Assembly (NCBI RefSeq): GCF_001314325.1
Contig: NZ_CP009430.1
Location: forward strand, 248,001 to 312,000
Length of the DNA: 64,000 nucleotides
Direction: 5' to 3'
DNA from: Sphingopyxis macrogoltabida
Lineage (GTDB): Bacteria > Pseudomonadota > Alphaproteobacteria > Sphingomonadales > Sphingomonadaceae
The translations under genes were made by a program, and so were the position numbers. Below the pieces are notes generated by a model. It was given only the letters and a program-made list of their open reading frames with translations. It made no database searches and was not told the origin of the DNA. Below are positions 40,769 through 49,174 of this stretch, one piece after another. Every line of letters begins with the position of its first letter. The stretch's first letter is position 1.

Positions 40769-42160
40769 TCAGGGGGCGGGCGCAAGCCGGCCCTTGCGGA
40801 CCTTGCCGGCGTCGTCGCGCACGGGCTGGGTCCGGGTTTCGAGGCTGCGCGGATGCTTTTCGCGCGCAAGCCAGGGATTGAGAAACTGGCCAAGCTCGGC
40901 GAGGCTGAGCGTGCCCGTATCGGCTTCGACAACGGCATGAACGGCCTGACCGAGATCGGGGTGCGGAATGCCGACGACGGCGCAGGAGCGGACCGCCGGG
41001 TGTCGGAGGATCGCCGCCTCGACTTCGGCCGGCCAGACGTTGACGCCGCCCGAGATGATGAGGTCGGTGCGCCGGTCGGCAAGGTAGAGATAGCCATCGG
41101 CATCGAGCCGGCCGATATCGCCGACCGATTCCCACCCATCGGACGTGGCCCGCCGTTCGGCGCCGATATAGCGATAGGTCGAGCCCGGCCCCCCGGGGGG
41201 CATGGCGAACACTTCGCCTTCCTCCCCCGCCTCGCACACCTGCCCGTCGTCGCGCAGGATCCGGAGGCGCCCGCCGCCGATCGGACGCCCGACAGAACCC
41301 GGGCGCTCAAGCCATTCGCGCCCGCCGATCCAGCAGCGCACCAGACCCTCCGTGGCGCCATAGACTTCCCAGATATGATCGCGCCCGCACCATTCGATCC
41401 ACGCCTGCTTGAGCCAGGGCGCCATCGGGGCCGCCGTGTGGACCACCATCGCCCAGCGCGAGAGGTCGTGACAGGCGCGCGCCGTCGGCGTGAGCGCCAT
41501 GATCCGGTGCATCATCGTCGGAACCATCAGCGCCCATGTAGCGCCCTCGTCGTCGATCAGCCCCAGCGCCGTCACGGCATCGAACTTGTCCATCGTGACG
41601 ATCGTCGAGCCCTTCCAGAGGGCGAAGACCGCCGCGCTGAAGGGCGCGTTATGATAGAGCGGCCCCGGTACCAGCACGCAGCTGTTCGCCGGAATTCCGA
41701 TGAAGTCGGTCCCCTCGGGAAAGCCTGCGCTTCTCCCGTCGACGATGACCTTCGGCACGCCCGTGCTGCCGCCGCTCGTACAAGCCTTCCACGATGCCGC
41801 GACATGCCTCGAAGCTTCGCCCTGCGGATCGCCCGGCGCAGGCCCCTCCTCCCCGCCCACGACGAGGCGGGGCTGCATGACGGCGATGATCGCTGTGCGC
41901 TCATGCGCCGTGATCTTCCAGGATATCGGCGCCGGGGTGGCGCCCGCGCGGTAAGTGCCGAAGGCGAGCGCGATGAAGTCGGGCCCGTTGGGCAGCGCGA
42001 AGGCAACGAGATCGTCGGCCGTCACACCGCGCGAGGTCAGCCACGCGCACCATTGTGCCGAGCGGCGATCGAGATCGCCCCAGGTCCAACGCGCCGCGCC
42101 GTGCACGATCGCGAGGCGATCGGGCGGAAAGGCGGCGGGGACGTCGGCGAGCGGGCGCAT
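40769..42160 (-). CDS. AMP-dependent acyl-CoA ligase
   Basis: 463 residues from ATG 42160, two bases after the preceding stop; shorter than most ligases because the N-terminal subdomain is compact. Motifs TSGGSTGVPKVI, YGATEG, GDIGRLDADGYLYLADR and SGGVNVWPAEVE are intact. The C-terminal catalytic Lys lies in a GKVRKGR tail. It activates a carboxylic acid as CoA ester. Placed with ring-cleavage genes it is a candidate for an alicyclic acid ligase analogous to AliA, which is inference only. Fourteen bases separate it from the hydratase. Confidence 0.87.
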   Translation of the reverse strand: MRPLADVPAAFPPDRLAIVHGAARWTWGDLDRRSAQWCAWLTSRGVTADDLVAFALPNGPDFIALAFGTYRAGATPAPISWKITAHERTAIIAVMQPRLVVGGEEGPAPGDPQGEASRHVAASWKACTSGGSTGVPKVIVDGRSAGFPEGTDFIGIPANSCVLVPGPLYHNAPFSAAVFALWKGSTIVTMDKFDAVTALGLIDDEGATWALMVPTMMHRIMALTPTARACHDLSRWAMVVHTAAPMAPWLKQAWIEWCGRDHIWEVYGATEGLVRCWIGGREWLERPGSVGRPIGGGRLRILRDDGQVCEAGEEGEVFAMPPGGPGSTYRYIGAERRATSDGWESVGDIGRLDADGYLYLADRRTDLIISGGVNVWPAEVEAAILRHPAVRSCAVVGIPHPDLGQAVHAVVEADTGTLSLAELGQFLNPWLAREKHPRSLETRTQPVRDDAGKVRKGRLAPAP

Positions 42161-42162
42161 CG

Positions 42163-43086
42163 TCAGAAGCCGACCTTGTCGCCGCCCTTGAGCGCCAGGA
42201 TTTCGCGCGCTTCGTCGGGTGTCGCGGCCTCGAGGCCGAGCCCTTCGATGATCTGGCGCACCCGCGTCACCTGCGCCGCGTTGCTCGGGGCGAGGACGCC
42301 CTTGTCGAGCCAGAGATTGTCCTCGAGGCCGACGCGGACATGTCCGCCCATCGCGGCCGCCTGCGCAGCGACCTTCATTTGCGACGCGCCGGCACCGAGC
42401 ACCGACCAACGATAATTGTCACCGAACAGCCGGTCGGCGGTGCGCTTCATATGCAGCACTTCCTCGGGATGCGGGCCGATACCGCCAAGGAGCCCGAAGC
42501 AGGTCTGGATGAACAGCGGCGCCTGCACGAGGCCCTCGGTCCAAAAATAATGGAGATTGTGGAGGTGGCTCGTGTCGTAGCATTCGAACTCGTAGCGCGC
42601 GCCGGTCGCGTTCAACGTCTCGAGCGCGTAGCGGATGTCCTTGAAGCTGTTGCGAAAGACGAGGTCGTGACTGCCCTCGAGCATCGCGGGCTCCCACTCA
42701 TGCTTGAACTCCTTGTAGCGCTTCAGCATCGGGAACAGCCCGAAGTTCATCGACCCCATGTTCAGGCTCGCGACCTCGGGCTTCCAGACCGCTGCGGGCT
42801 GCACGCGCTCTTCGACCGGCATATAGGGCGAGCCGCCGGTCGTGAGGTTCACCACGACGTTCGACGACTGCTTGATGACCTTGAGGAAGGGCTCGAACGC
42901 CTCGGGGCTCTGGTCAGGTCGCCCGTCTTCGGGATTGCGCGCATGGAGATGGACGATCGCGGCACCCGCCTCGGCGGCGCCGAGCGCGCTTTCGGCAATT
43001 TCTTCGGCGGTCACCGGCAGATGCGGTGACATCGAAGGGGTGTGGATCGATCCGGTGATCGCGCAGCTGATGATGACCTTGCTCAT
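42163..43086 (-). CDS. Beta-keto acid cleavage enzyme (DUF849/BKACE)
   Basis: 307 residues. The zinc and substrate motifs of the family are clear: VIISCAITG at the N-terminus, IVHLHARNPEDGRPD with two His, YEFECYDTSHLHNL with Glu and His, and GHVRVGLEDN. BKACE enzymes swap the acyl part of a beta-keto acid with acetyl-CoA, giving acetoacetate and a new acyl-CoA, without a thiolase. The adjacent CoA-transferase could recycle acetoacetate or activate the keto acid. Specificity residues cannot be judged by eye. Unusual in an alicyclic pathway and possibly a bypass around a blocked beta-carbon. Confidence 0.9.
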   Translation of the reverse strand: MSKVIISCAITGSIHTPSMSPHLPVTAEEIAESALGAAEAGAAIVHLHARNPEDGRPDQSPEAFEPFLKVIKQSSNVVVNLTTGGSPYMPVEERVQPAAVWKPEVASLNMGSMNFGLFPMLKRYKEFKHEWEPAMLEGSHDLVFRNSFKDIRYALETLNATGARYEFECYDTSHLHNLHYFWTEGLVQAPLFIQTCFGLLGGIGPHPEEVLHMKRTADRLFGDNYRWSVLGAGASQMKVAAQAAAMGGHVRVGLEDNLWLDKGVLAPSNAAQVTRVRQIIEGLGLEAATPDEAREILALKGGDKVGF

Positions 43087-43098
43087 ATCTCGTCCTTT

Positions 43099-44343
43099 TC
43101 AAAGTTTCGCCGCATAGGCGCGCCAGCCGGCGGTCAGCGCCTCGCGGTGCTGCGGGGCGGCGATGGCGACGAGCGCTTCGGCGCGCTCGTCGTAGGAAAG
43201 CCCCCGGATATCGGCAGCGCCGAACTCGGTGGCGATGATGTCGCTGTCCATGCGGCCGAGCGTCACCGGTCCCGCCGAGGCGCCCGGCAGCCCGATCCGG
43301 CTGATCGCGCCGCCATCGGCGGCGGCCGGCAGCGCGATGACGCGGAGCCCCCCGCCCTGCCGCGCGCCCGCCGTGAAATCGGGCGCGCCGCCTGGCCCCG
43401 ATATCAGCCCGCGCGGCCCGAATTCCGAAAAAGCCTGGCCGAGGAGATCGACCTCGAGCGCCGAATTGATCGCGACAAAATTGGCTATGCCCGCGATGAT
43501 TGCGCGGTCGTGCGTGACCGCGGCAGGAAGAAAGGCAAATTCTGGCCCCTCGATCGCGCGGTAGAGCCGGCGCGAGCCGATCGCGACCCCCGCGGTGACC
43601 GCCTGTCCCATTGCGAGCGCGCCCGCCTCGAGAAGATCGACAACCTCGTCGCCGACAAGTCCGCTGTGGACACGCAGGTTCCGCCGCCCGGTGAGCGCAC
43701 GCAAGATGGCGCCAGGCACCTTGCCGACCCCGGTCTGAAGCGTGGCGCCATCGGTGATCCAAGGCGCGACGTGGCCCGCGATCGCGTCAGCGACCGGGTC
43801 GGCGCTGCCATCGGGCTCGCCGTCGAACCCCGCCGACTGCTCAACATAGGCGGTGAGCGCGCTGAAAGGGATGCCGCTGTCGCCGCGCGTTCGCGGCATC
43901 GCGGAATTGATGTGCGCGATCCGGACCGGGATATGCGGCCAGAATTCGGCCGCGAAATCGACCGCGGGCCCGAAGCTGCAGACGCCCTCGTCGTCGGGCG
44001 GCGTTACCATGCAGATCAGCGCGTCGATCTGGATATTGCGGAGCCGGCGGCGGATGTCGCTGTAGCAAAGCGGCAGCTGTTCGACGCGCCCGCCCAGATC
44101 CTTCTTGAGCGGCGGGGTCACGAAGAAGGTCTCGACGCGCGCCGCAGCGCTCGCAAGATAGCTATGGCGATTGAGTCCCGGCACGAAAATGCCGGTGAAG
44201 GTCATCGCGCCGAGCCGCTCACCGGCTGCCATCACGGCCTCGGCGAGAAGCACAGATTCGCCCGAGGCTCCCGTCACCAGCACGCGCCCGCCGACCGGCA
44301 ACCAGTCGGCTATATCGGCGGGCAGGAAGGAAACGGGAGCCAT
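43099..44343 (-). CDS. Acetyl-CoA hydrolase/transferase family CoA-transferase
   Basis: 414 residues. Family I CoA-transferase of the 4-hydroxybutyrate CoA-transferase / acetyl-CoA hydrolase group: VTGASGESVLLAEAV, GVGKVPGAI, catalytic Glu in INSALEVDLLGQ and the closing ATEFGAADIRGLS. It moves CoA between acids through a glutamyl-CoA intermediate. It is 12 bases upstream of the BKACE gene and 18 downstream of the BadI-like gene. It may load CoA onto a diacid from ring opening or onto acetoacetate from BKACE; context does not decide. Confidence 0.88.
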   Translation of the reverse strand: MAPVSFLPADIADWLPVGGRVLVTGASGESVLLAEAVMAAGERLGAMTFTGIFVPGLNRHSYLASAAARVETFFVTPPLKKDLGGRVEQLPLCYSDIRRRLRNIQIDALICMVTPPDDEGVCSFGPAVDFAAEFWPHIPVRIAHINSAMPRTRGDSGIPFSALTAYVEQSAGFDGEPDGSADPVADAIAGHVAPWITDGATLQTGVGKVPGAILRALTGRRNLRVHSGLVGDEVVDLLEAGALAMGQAVTAGVAIGSRRLYRAIEGPEFAFLPAAVTHDRAIIAGIANFVAINSALEVDLLGQAFSEFGPRGLISGPGGAPDFTAGARQGGGLRVIALPAAADGGAISRIGLPGASAGPVTLGRMDSDIIATEFGAADIRGLSYDERAEALVAIAAPQHREALTAGWRAYAAKL

Positions 44344-44361
44344 GTCGGTCGCTCGTCCGCC

Positions 44362-45156
44362 CTATTTCACATATTTGTGGAAATCGGGCGTCCGCTTCTC
44401 CTGGAAGGCGCGCATGCCTTCCTTCGATTCCTCGGTGTCGTAGAAGAGCTTGACCGAGTTCAGCGCCAGCATGGAGATGCCGCGGATATTGTCGCTGTCC
44501 GCATTGAAGCTGCGCTTGGCGAGCGCCAGCGCCGTCGGCGAGCGCTGCGCGATGATGTCGGTCCATTCGTTGACGGCGGCATCGAGTTCGTCGGCGGGCA
44601 CGACCTTGTTGACGAGGCCCATCTCGAGCGCTTCCTGCCCGCTATACTGGAGGTTCAGGTACCAGATCTCGCGGGCCTTCTTGTCGCCGACATGGCGCGC
44701 GAGGAAGGCGGTGCCCCAGCCCGCGTCGACCGAACCGACCTTGGGGCCGACCTGGCCGAGCTTCGCGGTGTCGGCCATGATCGAGAGGTCGCAGAGCGTC
44801 GCGAACACATTGCCGCCGCCGATCGCGAAGCCGTTGATGCGCGCGATCACGGGCTTCGGAATGTCGCGGATGATCGACTGGAGCTCGTCGATCGGCAGGC
44901 CGACGATACCGCGGCCGTCATATTGGCCGTCCTTCGCGCTCTGGTCGCCGCCGGTGCAGAAGGCCTTGTCGCCGGCGCCCGTCAGGACGACCGACGAGAC
45001 GCCCTTGTTATCGGACGCAAGCTTGAACGCCGCGATCAGTTCCTCGATCGTCTGTGCACGGAACGCATTATAGAGCTTCGGGCGGTTGATGATGATCCAC
45101 GCTGCGCGGTCGCGAATCTCGTAGAGAATGTCTTCAAATTCAGGAGTGCTGCTCAT
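44362..45156 (-). CDS. badI: 2-ketocyclohexanecarboxyl-CoA hydrolase-like ring-cleavage enzyme
   Basis: 264 residues, crotonase fold of the MenB/BadI branch. The stretch FCTGGDQSAKDGQYDGRG, then GLPIDELQSIIRDIPKPVIAR, QVGPKVGSVDAGWGTAFLAR, KKAREIWYLNLQYSG and SPTALALAKRSFNAD matches Rhodopseudomonas BadI as I remember it. BadI adds water to a 2-ketocyclohexanecarboxyl-CoA and opens the ring to pimelyl-CoA. A BadH-like dehydrogenase and a MarR regulator lie upstream in the same order as the bad genes. The natural ring here may carry alkyl groups. Misassignment to a MenB-like or other Dieckmann-type hydrolase is possible. Confidence 0.82.
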   Translation of the reverse strand: MSSTPEFEDILYEIRDRAAWIIINRPKLYNAFRAQTIEELIAAFKLASDNKGVSSVVLTGAGDKAFCTGGDQSAKDGQYDGRGIVGLPIDELQSIIRDIPKPVIARINGFAIGGGNVFATLCDLSIMADTAKLGQVGPKVGSVDAGWGTAFLARHVGDKKAREIWYLNLQYSGQEALEMGLVNKVVPADELDAAVNEWTDIIAQRSPTALALAKRSFNADSDNIRGISMLALNSVKLFYDTEESKEGMRAFQEKRTPDFHKYVK

Positions 45157-45171
45157 GGTGAAATCCTTTCA

Positions 45172-45582
45172 CTAATTGTTTCGGTAAATCGCGTGCGAGC
45201 GCGCCATCACGCGCTCGCCGACCCGGGCGATCGCCTGCGTGAAGATCATGGTGCGCGTCTTTTTGATCAGTTCGACATGGGCGACGAGCCAGTCGCCCGC
45301 TAGCGGCGGCGCCAAGAAGTCGACATGCAGCGATATGGTCGGAGTGTGGTTGCTCCCATCTTCCTCGAGCGAAATGACGACCATGCCATGTCCGTCGAGG
45401 AAGGTCGCCATCGCGCCCCCATGCATGGCGCCGGTGGCATTGCAATGTTCGGGCTTGACCAACAGGCAATAGCGGGCGGACTCGCGATCTATCCAGATTT
45501 CGCCAATGGACCAAGGGCCCGTATTGGTGACGAAGGTCCGCTCCCAATTGCCGTCGACCGCCGGGCGTTCGACGTTGTTCAT
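45172..45582 (-). CDS. Hot-dog fold thioesterase, PaaI-like
   Basis: 136 residues of the PaaI/acyl-CoA thioesterase family. The motif HGGAMATFLDGHGM, with Asp as the likely catalytic residue, is preceded by NATGAMHGG and followed by SLHVDFLAPPLAGD. It hydrolyses acyl-CoA esters and probably rescues CoA from stalled ring or branched intermediates, as PaaI does in phenylacetate degradation. It lies between the BadH-like and BadI-like genes with gaps of 4 and 15 bases. Substrate unknown. Confidence 0.87.
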   Translation of the reverse strand: MNNVERPAVDGNWERTFVTNTGPWSIGEIWIDRESARYCLLVKPEHCNATGAMHGGAMATFLDGHGMVVISLEEDGSNHTPTISLHVDFLAPPLAGDWLVAHVELIKKTRTMIFTQAIARVGERVMARSHAIYRNN

Positions 45583-45586
45583 CGCG

Positions 45587-46351
45587 CTAAATCATGTTCA
45601 TGCCACCGGCGACCGAGAAGGTCTGGCCGGTGATGAAGCCCGCATCGTCGGATGCGAGGAAAGCGACGATGCCCGCATAATCCTCGGGCTCACCCATGCG
45701 CTTCAGCGGAATGCCGCGAACCATCGCGTCCTTCCACTTCACCGCCTGCTCGCCTTCGCCGAGCACGCTCGCCATCATCGGCGTGTTGGTCGGGCCCGGG
45801 CAGACGACGTTGAGCAGCACGCCCTTCGAGGCAAGCTCGCGCGCGACCGACTTGGTAAAGCTGATCAGGCCCCCCTTGCAGGCCGAATAGACTGCTTCGT
45901 TGCTCGTCCCGACGCGCGCGGCGTCCGACGCGATATTGATGATCCGCCCGCCGCCACGCGCGACCATGCGCGGTGCAACCGCGGCATGGGTGAACAGCGG
46001 ACCGTAGAGGTTGATCGCGATGATCTTGTCCCAGAGCGCCTTGTCGGTCGCGAGGAACGGCGACGGCTTGTCCCAGCCGGCATTGTTGACCAGCGCCCAA
46101 ATGGGGCCGAGATCGGCCTCGACCGCCTCGACCGCGGCGTTCACCGCGTCCTGGTCGCTGACGTCGAGCGCATAGGTCTTGATGACCGCCCCCTCGCCCG
46201 CGATCCCGGCGGTTTCCTCGCCGGCTTCCGCCTTGAGATCGAAGATCGCGACCTTGCAACCCTCGGCTGCGAGGCGGAGCGTAAGCGCCCTGCCGATACC
46301 CTGACCGCCGCCTGTGACGATCGCTACCTTGCCCTGCAAACCCAACACCAT
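45587..46351 (-). CDS. badH: 2-hydroxycyclohexanecarboxyl-CoA dehydrogenase-like SDR
   Basis: 254 residues from ATG 46351 (AGGAGAG upstream). Classical SDR with TGGGQGIG, NNAGWD and an intact catalytic set in NIASDAARVGTSNEAVYSACKGG (Ser, Tyr, Lys). The segments NNAGWD-KPSPF, IASDAARVG, VCPGPTNT and SDDAGFITGQTFSV closely follow BadH. BadH oxidises 2-hydroxycyclohexanecarboxyl-CoA to the 2-keto ester that BadI opens. The linked BadI-like and MarR genes make this the most secure pathway assignment in the window. The ring may be substituted. Confidence 0.82.
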   Translation of the reverse strand: MVLGLQGKVAIVTGGGQGIGRALTLRLAAEGCKVAIFDLKAEAGEETAGIAGEGAVIKTYALDVSDQDAVNAAVEAVEADLGPIWALVNNAGWDKPSPFLATDKALWDKIIAINLYGPLFTHAAVAPRMVARGGGRIINIASDAARVGTSNEAVYSACKGGLISFTKSVARELASKGVLLNVVCPGPTNTPMMASVLGEGEQAVKWKDAMVRGIPLKRMGEPEDYAGIVAFLASDDAGFITGQTFSVAGGMNMI

Positions 46352-46365
46352 ATCTCTCCTGATTG

Positions 46366-46851
46366 CTAAGTCATGAATTCTGGATCGGAGCCCAGCGCCT
46401 CGGCCTCGCTTCCGGCGAGTTCGAGGAGCGTCTCCTTGATGGTCAGAAGTGTCGCGGCGGCCTGGTTCAGCGCATCCTCCGACACATTTTCGAGGATCTG
46501 GAGCTCGATCTGCTCCACATTCTCGCGGATGGTGATCACCATCTTGCTGCCGGCGCGGGTCAGATAGACGCGGCGCGCGCGGCCATCGCTCGCATCGGCG
46601 CGGCGTTCGACGAACCCTGCCGCTTCCATGCGGTCGAGCAAGCCGCCGATCGCGACCTTGGTGAGGTCGAGGTCCGCCGCGAGCGCGGTCTGGGTCATGC
46701 CGTCGCGGCGCGACAGGAAGGCGAGCACCCACCATTGCGAGCGGGTGATGCCGAGCGGCTTAAGCGCCCGGTCCACCACGACGCGGCGCAGGCGCGACAC
46801 GTCGTGAATGAGAAAGCCGAAGCGAAGTCCGGTGTTGAGGTCTTTGGTCAC
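46366..46851 (-). CDS. MarR-family regulator, BadR-like position
   Basis: 161 residues from GTG 46851, which has AAGGA six bases upstream; an in-frame ATG at 46947 would add 32 atypical residues and lacks a ribosome site. MarR core: RLRRVVVDRALKPLGITRSQWWVLAFL, recognition region MTQTALAADLDLTKVAIGGLLDRME and wing RRADASDGRARRVYLT. In Rhodopseudomonas, BadR, also MarR type, represses the badHI/ali genes and responds to the keto-ring CoA. Here the gene lies inside the operon just before the BadH-like gene. Similar control is likely but no operator is visible in the 14-base gap. Confidence 0.83.
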   Translation of the reverse strand: MTKDLNTGLRFGFLIHDVSRLRRVVVDRALKPLGITRSQWWVLAFLSRRDGMTQTALAADLDLTKVAIGGLLDRMEAAGFVERRADASDGRARRVYLTRAGSKMVITIRENVEQIELQILENVSEDALNQAAATLLTIKETLLELAGSEAEALGSDPEFMT

Positions 46852-46954
46852 AGCAGATCCTTGGTGTTGGTTTGCACCGCCACCGCTAGCCCCGATTGAT
46901 AGATTTTCAAAAGGAACTGTTTCGGAATCTTTTGGACCGCGTGCCATAATCCGG

Positions 46955-48121
46955 TCAGCCCCGGTTCTTCTGGAGCTTGCCCTTGAACATCTCGCGCGCG
47001 ATGATCGTCTTCATGATCTCGATCGAGCCGCCCGCGATCTTGACGATGCGCGCATCGGCATAGGCCCGGCAGATCGGATATTCCCACATATAGCCCCAGC
47101 CGCCGAACAGCTGGAGACACTTGTCCGCAGTCTCGCAGTGCAGTTCGGACGTCACCATCTTCGCCATCGCGGCGTCGACGGGATCGAGCTCGCCCTTCAT
47201 GAAAAGGTCGATACATTTGTCGGTGAAGACGCGCGCCATCACCGAGCGCGCCTTGAGATCTGCAAGCACGAACTGGGTGTTCTGGAAATCGCCGATCGAC
47301 TGGCCGAACGCCTGGCGCTCGGCAGTGTAGTCGACCGTCCATTCGAGCATCACCTCGGTGACCGTCGCCGAGCGGATCGCCTGCGCAAGGCGTTCCTGCG
47401 GCAGCTTGGTCATCATGAGCTTGAAGCCTTGCCCCTCGCCGCCAAGCATTGCGCTCTCGGGAATGCGCATATTGTCGAAAAAGAGCTCGGACGTGTCCTG
47501 CGCCTTCATGCCGAGCTTTTCGAGATTCTGGCCGCGGTTGAATCCGGGGGTCGCCGCATCGACGAGGAACAAGGTTACGCCGTGCGCGCCGGCCTGGCTG
47601 TCGGTCTTGGTCGCGAGCACGATGACGTCGCAAAGCTGCCCGTTCGAGATGAAGACCTTCTGGCCGTTGATCACAAACTCGTCGCCGTCGCGCACCGCCT
47701 GCGTCCGCACGGCCTTGAGGTCGCTGCCCGCGTGCGGCTCGGTCATGCCGAGCGAGCCGATCGCCTCGCCCCGGACCATCTTGGGCAACCAGTGGCGCTT
47801 CTGCTCCTCGGACCCGAAGGAGAGGATGTAGGTTGCGACAAGGTCGGTGTGGATCAGGAAGCCGGGACCACTCGCGCCGACGCGCCACAATTCTTCATAG
47901 ACGACGGCGTCGAAAAGATAGTCGAGGCCGAGCCCGCCATATTCCTCGGGCACGGTGCAGCAGAGCATGCCCGCCTCGCCCGCCTTCAGCCAGAGCTCGC
48001 GCGGGACGATGCCTTCCTTTTCCCACCGGTCATGATGCGGGACGATTTCCTTCTCCACAAATTTGCGGACGGACTCGCGCCACATTTCATGTTCTTCGCT
48101 AAAAATATTGCGTTCGATCAT
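46955..48121 (-). CDS. Acyl-CoA dehydrogenase
   Basis: 388 residues. FAD-dependent acyl-CoA dehydrogenase with SLGMTEPHAGSDLKAV, VFISNGQL, FGGWGYMWEYPI and KIAGGSIEIMKTIIAREM. The usual C-terminal catalytic Glu is absent and the likely base is in LPQERLAQ, as in long-chain and isovaleryl-type enzymes. In a ring-cleavage setting it may desaturate the ring carboxyl-CoA as AliB does. Gap of 28 bases to the SDR upstream and 103 bases to the MarR start used here. The substrate is inferred only from neighbours. Confidence 0.87.
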   Translation of the reverse strand: MIERNIFSEEHEMWRESVRKFVEKEIVPHHDRWEKEGIVPRELWLKAGEAGMLCCTVPEEYGGLGLDYLFDAVVYEELWRVGASGPGFLIHTDLVATYILSFGSEEQKRHWLPKMVRGEAIGSLGMTEPHAGSDLKAVRTQAVRDGDEFVINGQKVFISNGQLCDVIVLATKTDSQAGAHGVTLFLVDAATPGFNRGQNLEKLGMKAQDTSELFFDNMRIPESAMLGGEGQGFKLMMTKLPQERLAQAIRSATVTEVMLEWTVDYTAERQAFGQSIGDFQNTQFVLADLKARSVMARVFTDKCIDLFMKGELDPVDAAMAKMVTSELHCETADKCLQLFGGWGYMWEYPICRAYADARIVKIAGGSIEIMKTIIAREMFKGKLQKNRG

Positions 48122-48149
48122 CGCCTAGGCCCCTTTAATCTCTTGGTCT

Positions 48150-49037
48150 TCAGCCTGCCCGATTGGCCTTGTCGCGCTGCGTGGATTGCTCGATCGCCTC
48201 GCGCGCGGTCTGCCACTGCGCGTCGGTCATGCCGGTCAGGTCGGCGAAGGTGCCGGGGCCGGCGAGATGCTGGCCGCCGTCGATCGCGATCGTCTGTCCG
48301 GTGAGATAGTCGCACCCGTCCGAGAACAGGAAGGTGATGAGGTTCTGGAGTTCGGGCATCGCCCCGTAGCGCCGGAGCGGCACCGTCTCTTCACTCGTCG
48401 CCGACGATTTCGCATCGGGGATCGGATTGAGTTTCTCCCAGGCGCTTTCGGTCGGAAAGGGTCCGGGGGCGGTCGCGTTGAGGCGGATGCCATAAGGCCC
48501 CCATTCGACCGCGAGCGACATGGTCATGGCGTGGAGCGCGGTCTTCGCCATCGCCGAGGGAACGACGAAGGCCGAACCCGTCCACACCCAGGTGACGAGG
48601 TTGCTGACCACCGACCCCTTGATGCCTTCGTCGATCCAGCGTTTGCCGAGAGCGAGCGTGACGTGGAAGCTGCCGTCCATCACCGTCGAGGTGATGGCGC
48701 GAAAGCCGCGCGGGCTCAGCCCCTTGGTCGGCGCGATGAAGTTGGCGGCGGCGTTGTTGAGGAGGCTGGTGACCGGTCCGACCTTCCACATCGCCTCGAC
48801 CATCGCGTCGACCTGATCGGCGTCGCGGATGTCACAAGTATGCCAATGTACCTTTCCGGGGTTCTCCAGCGCGATCTCGGCAGCGGCGGCTTCGAGGACG
48901 TTAGCGCGGCGGCCGCAGATATGGACCGTCGCCCCTTTGGCAGCCAGCGCCTTCGAGATTTCGAGGCCTAGCCCTGATCCGCCGCCGGTCACGAGAATGG
49001 ATTTGCCCGCGAGCACGTCGGACCGGAATATGTCCAT
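48150..49037 (-). CDS. SDR oxidoreductase, 2,4-dienoyl-CoA reductase-like
   Basis: 295 residues, first gene of the ten-gene operon. TGGGSGLG and NNAA are present. The YxxxK position reads SAMAK, keeping Lys but not Tyr, and SLAVEWGPYGIRLNATAPGP follows, as in dienoyl-CoA reductases. NADPH-dependent reduction of a ring or chain dienoyl-CoA is the likely reaction. A second, unrelated-looking C-terminal extension of about 25 residues (ADLTGMTDAQW onward) is present. The GTAAG/TTTAC site lies 57 bases upstream. Confidence 0.8.
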   Translation of the reverse strand: MDIFRSDVLAGKSILVTGGGSGLGLEISKALAAKGATVHICGRRANVLEAAAAEIALENPGKVHWHTCDIRDADQVDAMVEAMWKVGPVTSLLNNAAANFIAPTKGLSPRGFRAITSTVMDGSFHVTLALGKRWIDEGIKGSVVSNLVTWVWTGSAFVVPSAMAKTALHAMTMSLAVEWGPYGIRLNATAPGPFPTESAWEKLNPIPDAKSSATSEETVPLRRYGAMPELQNLITFLFSDGCDYLTGQTIAIDGGQHLAGPGTFADLTGMTDAQWQTAREAIEQSTQRDKANRAG

Positions 49038-49093
49038 GGTGAACCTCTTCCCCGTTTGATTTCTGGCAAGCGACTTGGCGTCGCCCTAATTTC

Positions 49094-49107
49094 GTAAGCC
49101 AGTTTAC
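49094..49107. promoter_or_regulatory. GTAAG-N4-TTTAC site between two ten-gene operons
   Basis: GTAAG and TTTAC flank CCAG in the 137-base gap between the divergent operons starting at 49037 and 49175. The same sequence with spacer TATG, and with similar TT and A flanks, is found at 61915-61928. It is a probable operator for a common regulator, perhaps TetR type, not identified in this window. Confidence 0.6.
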
Positions 49108-49174
49108 AACTTCAAAAATTGCTGTCAAGGATGGTTGCAGGAAACAACTGAACAATGGCGGGAGGTAGCAAGAG

